DNA of 64,000 nt. Source: Nocardioides kribbensis. Lineage in GTDB: Bacteria > Actinomycetota > Actinomycetes > Propionibacteriales > Nocardioidaceae. The stretch covers positions 560,501 to 624,500 of the forward strand of contig NZ_JADCLL010000001.1 of the NCBI RefSeq assembly GCF_015070375.1, given 5' to 3'. The notes under the pieces were generated by a model. It was not told the DNA's origin and searched no databases. It was given only the letters and a program-made list of their open reading frames with translations. This document shows, in pieces, positions 21,782 to 33,784 of this stretch. The stretch's first letter is position 1, and the number at the start of each line of letters is the position of its first letter. A program made the translations under genes and the position numbers.

Positions 21782-23178
21782 TCGAGACCACCCACGTCGG
21801 TTGCCAACAGATCGTCCTCAGTCTCGCGTCGTACGACGACGCGCGCGACCCCGTCCCGCACCGCGATCACGGGCGGGCGGAGCGCGTGGTTGTAGTTGGA
21901 GGCCATCGACCGGCAGTAGGCGCCGGTGCCGGGCACGGCCAGCAGGTCGCCGGGGGCGACGTCGCCGGGCAGGAACTCGTCCTTGACCACGATGTCGCCG
22001 GCCTCGCAGTGCTTGCCGACGACACGGGCGAGCACGGGCGGGGCGTCGGAGACGCGCGAGGCGAGCGTGCAGGAGTAGTCGGCGTCGTAGAGCGCCGTGC
22101 GGATGTTGTCGCTCATGCCGCCGTCGACGGAGACGTAGGTGCGCACCGCTCCCCCGTCGAGCCGCACCGCCTTGACCGTGCCGACCTCGTAGACCGTGCA
22201 CATCGCGGGGCCCGCGATGGCCCGGCCGGGCTCGATCGACAGGTGGGGCTCGGCGATCCCCAGCGCGCGGCACTCGTGGGCCACGATCGCCGACATCTCC
22301 GCGGCCAGGCGCGCGGGCTCGGCCGGGTCGTCCTGCGTGGTGTAGGCGATGCCGAAGCCTCCGCCGAGGTCCATCTGCGGCATCGTCGCGCCGAGCTCGG
22401 TCGCGACCCGGGCGTGCAGGGCCAGCACCCGCTTGGCCGCGACCTCGAAGCCGGCGGAGTCGAAGATCTGCGAGCCGATGTGGGAGTGCAGGCCGAGGAG
22501 CTCGAGCCCGGGGGCGTCGAGCACGCGGCGCACCGCCTCCAGCGCGTCACCGGAGGTGATGGAGAAGCCGAACTTCTGGTCCTCGTGGGCCGTGGCGATG
22601 TACTCGTGGGTGTGGGCCTCCACGCCCGCCGTCACCCGGACCATCACGCGCGCCGGCCGTCCCTCGCGGGCCACGACCGCCGCCAGCCGCTCGATCTCGT
22701 CGAAGGAGTCCACGACGACCCGGCCGACGCCCAGGCGCACGGCGCGCTCCAGCTCGCCGACGGTCTTGTTGTTGCCGTGCAGCTCGACGCGCGCCATCGG
22801 GAAGCCGGCGCGCTCGGCGACGCTCAGCTCGCCGCCCGAGCAGACGTCGAGGCCGAGGCCCTCCTCGGCGATCCAGCGCGCGGCGGCGATGCTGAGGAAG
22901 GCCTTGCCGGCGTAGAAGACGTCGTAGTCGGCGAAGGCGTCGCGGAAGGCCCGGGCCCGGGCCCGGAAGTCGGCCTCGTCCAGCACGTACGCCGGGGACC
23001 CGTGCTCGGCCACGAGGTCGCTCAGCGCGACCCCGCCGACCTCGAGCACGCCGTCGCTCTTGCGCGCGGTGCTCGACCAGAGGTGGGTGACCAGGTCGTT
23101 GGGGTCGCTGGGCTCACGCAGCCACGAGGGACCGCGGGGCCCCTCGGCGTGGGCCCAGCCGGCCTCGTGCGCCCTCAC
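21778..23178 (-). CDS. lysA: Diaminopimelate decarboxylase
   Basis: PLP enzyme that decarboxylates meso-diaminopimelate to lysine; 466 residues, fold type III. PLP lysine in [17 protein letters not shown], the [18 protein letters not shown] segment, [11 protein letters not shown] for phosphate binding and the C-terminal active site ([20 protein letters not shown]) with its catalytic cysteine. The start is GTG 23178, overlapping the argS stop by GTGA; in-frame sequence further upstream is argS in another frame. Confidence 0.96.
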   Translation of the reverse strand: MRAHEAGWAHAEGPRGPSWLREPSDPNDLVTHLWSSTARKSDGVLEVGGVALSDLVAEHGSPAYVLDEADFRARARAFRDAFADYDVFYAGKAFLSIAAARWIAEEGLGLDVCSGGELSVAERAGFPMARVELHGNNKTVGELERAVRLGVGRVVVDSFDEIERLAAVVAREGRPARVMVRVTAGVEAHTHEYIATAHEDQKFGFSITSGDALEAVRRVLDAPGLELLGLHSHIGSQIFDSAGFEVAAKRVLALHARVATELGATMPQMDLGGGFGIAYTTQDDPAEPARLAAEMSAIVAHECRALGIAEPHLSIEPGRAIAGPAMCTVYEVGTVKAVRLDGGAVRTYVSVDGGMSDNIRTALYDADYSCTLASRVSDAPPVLARVVGKHCEAGDIVVKDEFLPGDVAPGDLLAVPGTGAYCRSMASNYNHALRPPVIAVRDGVARVVVRRETEDDLLATDVGGLE

Positions 23179-24830
23179 ATCCGCTCCGGGGCGCTCACGC
23201 CGAGCAGGCCGAGGCCGTTGGCGAAGACCACCCGGGTGGCCGCCACCAGGGCCAGCCGGGCGCGGTGCAGGTCGTTCGGCTCCTCGTCGCCGAGCGGCAG
23301 CACCCGGCAGCTGTCGTAGAAGCGGTGGTAGACCCCCGCCGTGTCCTCCAGGTAGCGCGCGACCCGGTGGGGCTCGCGCAGCTCGGCCGCGCTGGCCACC
23401 ACGCGCGGGAGCTCGGCGAGCGCACGCAGCAGCTCGCCCTCCCGCTCGTGGGTGAGCAGGTGCATCGCGTCGCCGGGCTCGAGGCCGAGGGCCGCGGCGT
23501 TGCGCAGGATCCCCGAGACGCGCGCGTGGACGTACTGCACGTAGTAGACCGGGTTGTCGTTGCCCGACTTGGCCCACAGGTCGAGGTCGAGGTCGATGTT
23601 GGAGTCGGAGCTGTAGCGGGCCAGGGCGTAGCGCGCGGCGTCCTTGCCGATGGCGCCGACCAGGTCCTCCAGCGTGATGACCGTGCCGGCCCGCTTCGAC
23701 ATGCGCACGGGCTCGCCCTCCTTGAGGAGGTTGACCATCTGGCCGATGAGGATCTCCAGGTTCTCCCCCGGCCGGTCGCCGAACGCGGCGCACATCGCCA
23801 TCATCCGACCGACGTAGCCGTGGTGGTCGGCGCCCAGCATGATCAGGCAGCGGTCGAAGCCGCGCTCCCGCTTGTCGAGGTAGTAGGCGAGGTCGCCGGA
23901 GATGTAGGCGCCCTGACCGTCGGACTTGATGATCACCCGGTCCTTGTCGTCGCCGAACTGCTCGGTGCGCAGCCAGACGGCGCCGTCGGCCTCGTAGGTG
24001 TTGCCCATCTCGGTGAGCCGCGCGATGGCCCGCTCCACTGCCCCGCTGCGGTGCAGGTCGTCCTCGTGGAAGTAGACGTCGAAGTCGACGCCGAAGTCGT
24101 GGAGGCTGGCCTTGATCTCGGCGAACATCATGTCGACACCGACGGCGCGGAACACCTCCTGCGCCTTCTCGTCGTCGAGGTCGCGCACCTCGGGCCGCTG
24201 CTCCACCACGGCCGCCGCGATGTCGTGGATGTACTGGCCGCCGTAGCCGTCCTCGGGCGCGGGCCGTCCCTGCGCGCTGGCCAGCAACGAGCGGCTGAAC
24301 CGGTCGATCTGCGCTCCGTGGTCGTTGAAGTAGTACTCCCGGGTGACCTCGGCGCCGGTCATCGTGAAGATCCGACCCAGGGCGTCACCGACAGCAGCCC
24401 AGCGCACCCCGCCGATGTGGATGGGGCCGGTGGGGTTCGCGGAGACGAACTCGAGGTTGATCCTCTCGCCGGCGAAGGCGTGGCTCGCGCCGTAGCGGTC
24501 GCCGGCCGCGAGCACGTCGAGGGCGACGCGGCCCTGGGCACCGGCCTCGACCGTGATGTTGAGGAAGCCCGGCCCGGCGATCTCGACCTCGCCGACGCCG
24601 TCGACCGCACCGAGGCGCGCGGCGACCAGCTCGGCCAGGGCCCGCGGGTGGGTGCCGGCCTTCTTGGCCAGCTGGAGCGCGACGTTGGTGGCGTAGTCAC
24701 CGTGCCCCTTCTGCCGGGGTCGCTCCACCGTGACGCTGGCCGGGACGCCCTCGGGGAGGGTCAGCGAGCCCTCGTCGACGAGGGCCGACAGGACGTCGAC
24801 GATGGTGGCGGAGAGCTGCTCGGGAGTCAC
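23175..24830 (-). CDS. argS: Arginyl-tRNA synthetase
   Basis: Class I aminoacyl-tRNA synthetase for arginine; 551 residues. The N-terminal Add-1 domain is followed by the HIGH motif as [19 protein letters not shown] (about residue 130), the KMSK-like motif [20 protein letters not shown] and the DALR anticodon-binding domain, ending in [17 protein letters not shown]. Starts at GTG 24830, probably the first gene of the operon. A tRNA-Arg gene lies 125 bases upstream on the other strand. Confidence 0.98.
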   Translation of the reverse strand: MTPEQLSATIVDVLSALVDEGSLTLPEGVPASVTVERPRQKGHGDYATNVALQLAKKAGTHPRALAELVAARLGAVDGVGEVEIAGPGFLNITVEAGAQGRVALDVLAAGDRYGASHAFAGERINLEFVSANPTGPIHIGGVRWAAVGDALGRIFTMTGAEVTREYYFNDHGAQIDRFSRSLLASAQGRPAPEDGYGGQYIHDIAAAVVEQRPEVRDLDDEKAQEVFRAVGVDMMFAEIKASLHDFGVDFDVYFHEDDLHRSGAVERAIARLTEMGNTYEADGAVWLRTEQFGDDKDRVIIKSDGQGAYISGDLAYYLDKRERGFDRCLIMLGADHHGYVGRMMAMCAAFGDRPGENLEILIGQMVNLLKEGEPVRMSKRAGTVITLEDLVGAIGKDAARYALARYSSDSNIDLDLDLWAKSGNDNPVYYVQYVHARVSGILRNAAALGLEPGDAMHLLTHEREGELLRALAELPRVVASAAELREPHRVARYLEDTAGVYHRFYDSCRVLPLGDEEPNDLHRARLALVAATRVVFANGLGLLGVSAPERM

Positions 24831-24955
24831 CGGTCAAGGGTAACGAGGTCGGGCGCTCCGCCCGACCACGGTCTCGCGGGCCCGGGGCGGCCCCGCTTCG
24901 ACGCCGGGCCGGCCTGGTTGTAGGGTTCGGAACCGCGCCGCTGGTCGGCGTGAGC

Positions 24956-25028
24956 GCCTCCGTAGCTCAGGGGATAGAGCACTGGTTTCCGGTACCAGGT
25001 GCCGCAGGTTCGAATCCTGCCGGGGGCA
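24956..25028 (+). tRNA. tRNA-Arg (anticodon CCG)
   Basis: 73-base cloverleaf: acceptor GCCTCCG with CGGGGGC, D arm GCTC/GAGC, anticodon stem CTGGT/ACCAG with loop TTCCGGT (anticodon CCG, reading CGG), T arm GCAGG-TTCGAAT-CCTGC, discriminator A. The CCA end is not encoded. A possible promoter upstream is TTCGAC, 18 bases, TAGGGT (24897-24926). It is divergent from argS. Confidence 0.97.
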
Positions 25029-25236
25029 CACCTTTCTCTCGTCTCGCCCGGTTCTCCCCGGGCGCGGGACCCTCGTGGTCTGGACCGCCCGGACGTGTGA
25101 CCTAACTTCCACGTCAGCCCGGCGTTCACTCAGCAACGAGGGGTCTCGGGGTCCCTCGGCCCGGGAGGCGCACGCGGCCGCACGGCCTCACACGCCCCTC
25201 CCGGCCGGCCCCCACTCGCTGACGAAAGCAGGAACA
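25029..25236. other. Spacer between tRNA-Arg and the secreted protein gene
   Basis: No gene, repeat or clear hairpin seen apart from an AGGA ribosome binding site at its end. The frame of the next gene stays open upstream, but nothing there resembles coding sequence. Confidence 0.5.
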
Positions 25237-26688
25237 GTGAAGACGACCCTTCGACGGGCGGTCGCGGTCTCCGCGGTCTGCGCCGCCGGCCTCGCCGGCA
25301 CCCTGACCACCCCCACGACCGCCACGGCCGAGGACGGCCCCTCCGCCCGGGCCGAGCGCCGGCTGACCGACTTCGGCATGAAGGCCAACGTCTACGGCAC
25401 CAAGGTGCTGCTGGGCGGCGTGGAGCTGAAGAGCCTCAAGGACGCCCGCGCCAACCAGCCCTGCACCCGCACCGCCGGACTCTCCGACGTCGTGGGCTCG
25501 CTGCTCAGCACCGACACGCTCCCCGTCCCCAACGACCTGGTCCACCTCTCCCCCAGCACCAGCAGCTACGAGACCTACGAGACCGCGGGTCGCACGGGAG
25601 TGCGCGGCATCAACACCATCGCCGACATCGCCATCGGCGGCGAGGTCGTCGACGACCTCGCCATCCCGACCCTCAAGATCGAGGGGCTGCGCTCGGTCGC
25701 CGACTCCTTCTACGACCGCTCCGCCGTCGACGCCCGCGGCGCCGCCGGCGCCTACGGCACCGACCACTCCTTCGGCTTCGAGGGCATCTCGTTGGACTAC
25801 GACGACACGGTGGTCGAGGGCACCCCGCTCGCCGACCTGCTCGACATCGTCAACGACGCCACCGCCCCCGTCTCCCAGGTCGTCGACCAGCTCGTCGAGC
25901 TGCTGTCGTCGGTCGCGGGCAACACCGTCGAGATCCCCGGCCTCGGCTCGATCGGGCTCGGTCGCTCCGGCGGCACGGTCGGGAAGACCTTCGCGACCTC
26001 GGAGACCTATGCGCTCAAGATCGACGTCGACCCCAGCGAGGCGGCCAACGACTCGGTGACGACGCTGCAGCTGGGCCGCGCCAAGACCCGCATCTCCAGC
26101 CCCGTGCGCTCGGGCGTCTTCCGCTCCACCGTCATGGGCCTGGACCTCTTCGCCGGCAACGACCTGCTCCACATGGGCGGCATCGGCACCCAGACCATCC
26201 CCTGCGAGGGCACCGGTGGCGACGTCCGCACCAAGACCGTCGAGCAGGCCCAGGTGCTGCTCGGGGGCCTGGTCACCCTGACCGGGCTGGAGTACGAGTA
26301 CTCCGGCGAGCAGCTCGCCCGAGGGCGCGCTCGGTCCATGGTGGCCAGCAAGCTCGGCCGGCTCGAGATCCCCTCGGCCGGCCTGGTCATCACCGGCATC
26401 GGCTCGCGCATCGACCTGCTGGGCAAGGGCGCCGGCACGAAGGTCGCCCGCACCGTGAAGGTCAAGGTCGGCGATATCCTGCTCGACGGCGAGTCGATCA
26501 AGCCCGACGACCTGTCGCTGGGCGACCAGGTGCTCTTCGGCGACAACGGCGTCATCACCTTCGGCCGCATCCCCGCCGGCGGCAGCAACTTCTACGGCAC
26601 CGAGGTCAGCGCCATCTCCGTGCGGATCCCCGGCGTCATCGACCTGATCGACGTCGGCTGGGCCGGCTCACGCATCTACCCGCGCTGA
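25237..26688 (+). CDS. Secreted protein of unknown function
   Basis: 483 residues starting at GTG 25237 (AGGA 7 bases upstream). A Sec signal peptide is clear: VKTTLRRAVAVSAVCAAGLA then TATAED, with cleavage likely after ATA at about residue 32. The mature part is acidic, rich in beta-prone Gly/Val/Thr/Asp segments and has only a few cysteines, including TIPCEGTGGD. No catalytic motif is recognised. It resembles exported structural or surface proteins of actinobacteria. Function unknown. Confidence 0.8.
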   Translation: MKTTLRRAVAVSAVCAAGLAGTLTTPTTATAEDGPSARAERRLTDFGMKANVYGTKVLLGGVELKSLKDARANQPCTRTAGLSDVVGSLLSTDTLPVPNDLVHLSPSTSSYETYETAGRTGVRGINTIADIAIGGEVVDDLAIPTLKIEGLRSVADSFYDRSAVDARGAAGAYGTDHSFGFEGISLDYDDTVVEGTPLADLLDIVNDATAPVSQVVDQLVELLSSVAGNTVEIPGLGSIGLGRSGGTVGKTFATSETYALKIDVDPSEAANDSVTTLQLGRAKTRISSPVRSGVFRSTVMGLDLFAGNDLLHMGGIGTQTIPCEGTGGDVRTKTVEQAQVLLGGLVTLTGLEYEYSGEQLARGRARSMVASKLGRLEIPSAGLVITGIGSRIDLLGKGAGTKVARTVKVKVGDILLDGESIKPDDLSLGDQVLFGDNGVITFGRIPAGGSNFYGTEVSAISVRIPGVIDLIDVGWAGSRIYPR

Positions 26689-26716
26689 CCCGCGCTGACC
26701 CGCGCTGACCCGCGCA
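26681..26716 (+). repeat. 10-bp tandem repeat carrying stops in all three frames
   Basis: CGCGCTGACC is repeated three times and part of a fourth, starting at the stop codon of the secreted protein. Because the unit is 10 bp, the three TGA triplets (26686, 26696, 26706) fall in all three plus-strand frames. Confidence 0.85.
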
Positions 26717-26755
26717 GCACCTCACGCGACACCCCGCAGCACACCAGCAGCACCC

Positions 26756-26788
26756 CGACGCCGGGGCGGCACCGCCGCCCCGGCGTCG
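26756..26788 (+). terminator. Terminator after the secreted protein gene
   Basis: Perfect 14-bp inverted repeat CGACGCCGGGGCGG with a 5-base loop, 68 bases after the stop codon and about 70 bases before the STAS gene. Confidence 0.75.
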
Positions 26789-26849
26789 CCGTGTCCGGCA
26801 CCGTCGCGCACACCCACCCGGGGGAGCCTCGCGCCGGCTCCGGTGCGGG

Positions 26850-26855
26850 TATCGT
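26850..26855 (+). promoter_or_regulatory. -10 box, leaderless start of the STAS gene
   Basis: TATCGT followed by 6 bases and then the ATG at 26862. Transcription would begin at or next to the start codon. Confidence 0.5.
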
Positions 26856-26861
26856 TGGACC

Positions 26862-27212
26862 ATGCAGGAGCGCCCCTTCACCAGCACCCTCGACTCCGGT
26901 GTCCTCACCGTGAGCGGGAGCATCGACGAGTACGCCGTCATGACGCTGCGCAACCAGATCGCCGCACACTCCGCCGACTACACCGGCCGGGTCGTGATCG
27001 AGCTCAGCGACGTCGACTACCTCCCCAGCGTCGCGATCGGCGTGCTGGCCAAGGCCATGTCGCAGGCCCGACGCGCCGGCGGGTCCGTCGAGCTCGTCGC
27101 CCGGCGCGACACCCTGGCCCAGAGGATGCTCACCGTCGTCGCCCTCCCCTACCGGGAGTCGCCCGACGACGAGGAGCCCGACCCGTCAGGCGCCCCGGGT
27201 GCCGTCGCCTGA
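26862..27212 (+). CDS. STAS-domain anti-sigma factor antagonist
   Basis: 116 residues with a STAS fold like RsbV/SpoIIAA: beta-strand VLTVSGSIDEYAVMTLRNQI, then VVIELSDVDYLPSVAIGVLA with the Ser that partner kinases phosphorylate. Such proteins bind an anti-sigma factor and free the sigma factor. The acidic C-terminal tail (ESPDDEEPDPSG) overlaps the next gene by 14 bases, so it is made with the HATPase protein at 27199. No ribosome binding site is visible; the -10 box 6 bases upstream suggests a leaderless transcript. Confidence 0.88.
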   Translation: MQERPFTSTLDSGVLTVSGSIDEYAVMTLRNQIAAHSADYTGRVVIELSDVDYLPSVAIGVLAKAMSQARRAGGSVELVARRDTLAQRMLTVVALPYRESPDDEEPDPSGAPGAVA

Positions 27213-27612
27213 GCCGGTGCGGCCGCCGGTCAGGGCGCAGCTCGCCCTGCCCTTCACCGTCGACTCCGTCACCGAGGCCCGGCACCGGCTCGGTGACCAG
27301 CTCGAGGCCGCCGGGGTCAACCGTGTCACCGTGCAGACCGCGTGCGTCATCGTGAGCGAGCTGGTCGCCAACGGCGTCCGGCACGGACGTGGCGGGGCCC
27401 GGCCGGCCCTGGAGGTCGCGTGGGAGACCCGCGGCGACGACCTGGTCATCTCGGTGGCCGACGGCGGGGGCGCGTCGCTGCCCGTCGTGCGACCACCCGA
27501 CCTCGACTCCGACTCCGGGCGCGGGCTGATGATGGTCGCCGGCCTGAGCAGGCGGTGGTCCTACGACACCTCGCGCGGCACCACGGTGCGTGCCGAGATC
27601 GAGCTGGTCTGA
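27199..27612 (+). CDS. HATPase-type anti-sigma regulatory kinase (RsbW-like)
   Basis: 137 residues with a GHKL ATP-binding fold: N-box IVSELVANGVRHGRG, G1 box ISVADGGGASLPVV and the GRGLMMVAGLSRRW G2 segment. Such proteins sequester sigma factors and phosphorylate STAS antagonists. It starts at GTG 27199 inside the 3' end of the STAS gene (14-base overlap), which implies that the two partners are translationally coupled. No sigma factor is adjacent, so the target is elsewhere. Confidence 0.87.
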   Translation: MPSPEPVRPPVRAQLALPFTVDSVTEARHRLGDQLEAAGVNRVTVQTACVIVSELVANGVRHGRGGARPALEVAWETRGDDLVISVADGGGASLPVVRPPDLDSDSGRGLMMVAGLSRRWSYDTSRGTTVRAEIELV

Positions 27613-27630
27613 GCGCGACGCCGCTGCGGC

Positions 27631-28575
27631 TCAGCAGCCGCGGGGCAGGGTCGCGTCCTGACGGGCGGCGTCGCCGAGCCTCCGGGCGACCGCCACGTAG
27701 GGCAGCACGACGCTGGCCTCTCCGACCTGCCCCAGGGCGCCCGGCACCACGCACGTCGTGATCCTGCGCCGGTCGACCTGCGCCACCGCCTGTGCCAGGC
27801 GGAACAGCTCGACCGGAGAGGCGTCGGTGGCGGTGTGGCGCAGCACCGTGGCGACGCCGCGCTCGAGGAAGCCCGGGCGGTCGGCGCGCTCCGCGATCGC
27901 GGCGTGGATCCCGCGGAGCACCCGCTGCTGGTTGGCGGAGCGGTCGAAGTCGCCGCCCGCGAGACCCTTGCGGATCCGGGAGAAGGCCATCGCGCCGTAG
28001 CCGTCGAGGCGGATGCGGCCCGCCTCGAAGCCGAGGGGCTTGAGGTCGGGGTCGGAGAAGGCGCGCGGGTTGTCCACCTCGATGCCGCCGATGTCGTCGA
28101 CCATGTCCTCGAAGAAGGGGAAGCGGGTCACCACCACGTAGTCGGGCTCGATGCCGACGAGGTCGCCGACCGTGCGGGCGAGCAGCTGCGGGCCGCCGTA
28201 GGTCAGCGCGGCGTTGACCCGGTCGGAGCCGAAGCCGGGGATCGGCACGTAGGAGTCGCGCGGCACACCGATCGACGCGGCGGCGCCGGTGCGGGTGTCG
28301 AGGCCCACGAGCTGGAGGGCGTCGCCGCGCACCCGGGTCATGTCCTCACCCGGCCGCGCGTCGGAGCCCACCGCGAGGATCCACACGACGTCGGGGGTCA
28401 GGTCGACCGCCTGGGCGCGCCGCACCTCCACGAGCACCGCCTGCGGGCTGCTCACCGCCGAGCCGGGCACCGTGAGGGCGGCCAGCACCAGCACCGCGGC
28501 CAGCACCACCCGGCGCCAGCCGCGTCGCGCGGCCCCGCCGGCCGACCTCCCGACCTGCTCCCGCGAGCCCGTCAT
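27631..28575 (-). CDS. LytR-CpsA-Psr (LCP) family protein
   Basis: 314 residues with one N-terminal membrane helix (VVLAAVLVLAALTVPGSAVS) and an extracytoplasmic LCP domain. LCP enzymes transfer cell-wall polymers from the lipid carrier to peptidoglycan. Visible are WILAVGSDARPGEDMTRVRG, IGVPRDSYVPIPGFGSDRVN, the VDDIGGIEVDNPRAF segment and AFSRIRKGLAGGDFDRSANQ, with the conserved Arg/Asp residues that hold the polyprenyl phosphate. The start overlaps the upstream lipoprotein gene by 4 bases (ATGA). Confidence 0.9.
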   Translation of the reverse strand: MTGSREQVGRSAGGAARRGWRRVVLAAVLVLAALTVPGSAVSSPQAVLVEVRRAQAVDLTPDVVWILAVGSDARPGEDMTRVRGDALQLVGLDTRTGAAASIGVPRDSYVPIPGFGSDRVNAALTYGGPQLLARTVGDLVGIEPDYVVVTRFPFFEDMVDDIGGIEVDNPRAFSDPDLKPLGFEAGRIRLDGYGAMAFSRIRKGLAGGDFDRSANQQRVLRGIHAAIAERADRPGFLERGVATVLRHTATDASPVELFRLAQAVAQVDRRRITTCVVPGALGQVGEASVVLPYVAVARRLGDAARQDATLPRGC

Positions 28576-29255
28576 CGTGCGCCCTCCCCGGCACGCGCCA
28601 GGCGCCCCTGGGTCAGGTCGTAGGCGAAGACCCGCCAGGCGTCGCCGTCCCAGGTCAGGGAGAGCCGTCCTTGCACGCGTCGCGCGACCTGCTCGTCGGC
28701 GCCGCTGAGCGGCACGTAGTCGAGCAGCACCCGTGCGGTGGCGCCGCGCACGCGCCCGCCGTGGGCGAGCAGGTCCACCACGACCCGCTGCCGCGCGGCA
28801 CGGACCGCGTCGACCCCCTCGCCCAGCGAGGCGGCACTGGTGCGGGCCCGCTCCGCCCGCGCGGCCTCGCGCGCCCCCGCGGTGAAGCCGGGGAAGGCGT
28901 CACGGACGTCGGAGCGGGGCCAGGGACCGTCGAGGAAGGCCGCGGCGTACCAGTCGGCCACGACCTGGCCGACCCGCTGCACGACACCCTCGCGGCGGGC
29001 CGCCGGCAGCCGTCCGACGACCTCCCCGGTCCGCACGACCACGGGCGCCGACGCGGGGCCGGTGGCCGCCGGGGCCGACGACGCGCCGGCGGCGGGCGGG
29101 TCACCGCCGTCGGGGGCCTCGTCGGTGCAGGCCCCCGTCGTCAGCAGCAGGGCGAGGACGAGCGCCCCGGCGGCCCGACGTGGGGACCGTGCTCGGTGCG
29201 CGCGCCCGGGCGGCCTCGGCGACACGCCGGGGACCGTGGGTGGGAGGGGCATCAT
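28572..29255 (-). CDS. Putative lipoprotein upstream of the LCP gene
   Basis: 227 residues from ATG 29255. A basic N-terminus is followed by [18 protein letters not shown], a weak lipobox ending at Cys, so export with lipid attachment is likely. The mature part has an Ala/Gly/Pro linker (residues 50-75) and a helical/beta domain ([40 protein letters not shown]) like those of exported proteins of unknown role. The 4-base overlap with the LCP gene suggests joint action at the cell envelope. Confidence 0.7.
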   Translation of the reverse strand: MMPLPPTVPGVSPRPPGRAHRARSPRRAAGALVLALLLTTGACTDEAPDGGDPPAAGASSAPAATGPASAPVVVRTGEVVGRLPAARREGVVQRVGQVVADWYAAAFLDGPWPRSDVRDAFPGFTAGAREAARAERARTSAASLGEGVDAVRAARQRVVVDLLAHGGRVRGATARVLLDYVPLSGADEQVARRVQGRLSLTWDGDAWRVFAYDLTQGRLARAGEGAR

Positions 29256-29446
29256 CGGGTCGTCGTCCTCTCGTGGCCGCCGTGGTGGCGGGGCGCGCGT
29301 CGCCCCGTGACCCCGGGCCGGGTGTGGTGCGGCTAACACCCTGCCCGAAAGGTGACCTCAACCTCGGCATTTGCCGGGTCGGGGGACTAGCCTGGACCAC
29401 GGAAAACCACCCACCCCGCGCGCTCCCGGAAGAGGCGAAGCAAGTC

Positions 29447-33274
<3,828 letters not shown>

Positions 33275-33275
33275 C

Positions 33276-33452
33276 ATGTACTTCACCGACCGCGGGATCG
33301 AGGAGCTCGAGCGGCGTCGGGGTGACGAGGAGGTCACCCTGGCGTGGCTGGCCGAGCGGCTCCAGGAGTTCACCGACACCCACCCGGAGTTCGAGACCGC
33401 CGTGGAGCGGTTCTCGACCTGGCTGGCCCGTCTCGACGACCCCGACGACTGA
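33276..33452 (+). CDS. DUF6104 small protein
   Basis: 58-residue acidic protein starting MYFTDRGIEELERRRGDEEV, the actinobacterial family DUF6104, usually found directly downstream of kgd. Function unknown. Trp, Leu and charged residues (VTLAWLAERLQEF, RFSTWLARLDDPDD) suggest an alpha-helical hairpin. It starts one base after the kgd stop and ends before a shared terminator, so it is co-expressed with kgd. Confidence 0.85.
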   Translation: MYFTDRGIEELERRRGDEEVTLAWLAERLQEFTDTHPEFETAVERFSTWLARLDDPDD

Positions 33453-33456
33453 GCGG

Positions 33457-33504
33457 CACGACGAAGGGGCCCGATCCGGTGACGGATCGGGCCCCTTCGT
33501 CGTG
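33457..33504. terminator. Perfect 22-bp bidirectional terminator
   Basis: Inverted repeat of 22 bp (starts CACGACGAAGGGGCCCGATC) with a four-base loop GTGA and no mismatch. It starts 4 bases after the DUF6104 stop and ends 15 bases before the end of the converging gene, so it can serve both strands. Confidence 0.9.
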
Positions 33505-33519
33505 CGGGCGGGTGCCGGA

Positions 33520-33759
33520 CTACCGCTCGTCGACCTCGGGGACGGGCTCGACGTGCTCCGCCGAGGCACGACGAGCGGCGTCGCGCAGCTCGAAGACCTC
33601 GGTGGCGAGCCCGCCCAGGGCGCCGGCGACGTCCTTGACGGCGCCGGTGAGGATGGTCGCCACCTCACCGACGGTCGTCGCGGTCGCCTCCACGGCGCCC
33701 TGGAGGGCGTCCTTGCGGATCTCGCTCTTGCTCAGCTGGTCCTTCATGGGCCCGGTCAT
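33520..33759 (-). CDS. Small hypothetical protein
   Basis: 79 residues from ATG 33759 (ATG 33747 is an alternative). The middle (VEATATTVGEVATILTGAVK and DVAGALGGLATEVFELRDAA) is an amphipathic Ala/Val/Gly helix, with a Lys/Asp-rich start and acidic end. No family recognised. On the minus strand CACACT lies 7 bases before the ATG and may be a -10 box of a leaderless promoter. Converges on kgd-DUF6104 at the shared terminator. Confidence 0.6.
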   Translation of the reverse strand: MTGPMKDQLSKSEIRKDALQGAVEATATTVGEVATILTGAVKDVAGALGGLATEVFELRDAARRASAEHVEPVPEVDER

Positions 33760-33784
33760 GGTCCCTAGTGTGGCCCGAGCAGCC

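Noticed and set aside
25126..26172. A 348-codon minus-strand frame opposite the secreted protein gene
   Set aside because: Low-complexity Gly/Val/Asp/Arg sequence typical of an antisense frame; the plus-strand protein has a clear signal peptide and binding site.
27626..27641. 6-bp hairpin GCGGCT-CAGC-AGCCGC between converging genes, considered a terminator
   Set aside because: The stem is short, overlaps the stop codon of the LCP gene and has no further support; similar short stems are frequent at this G/C content.
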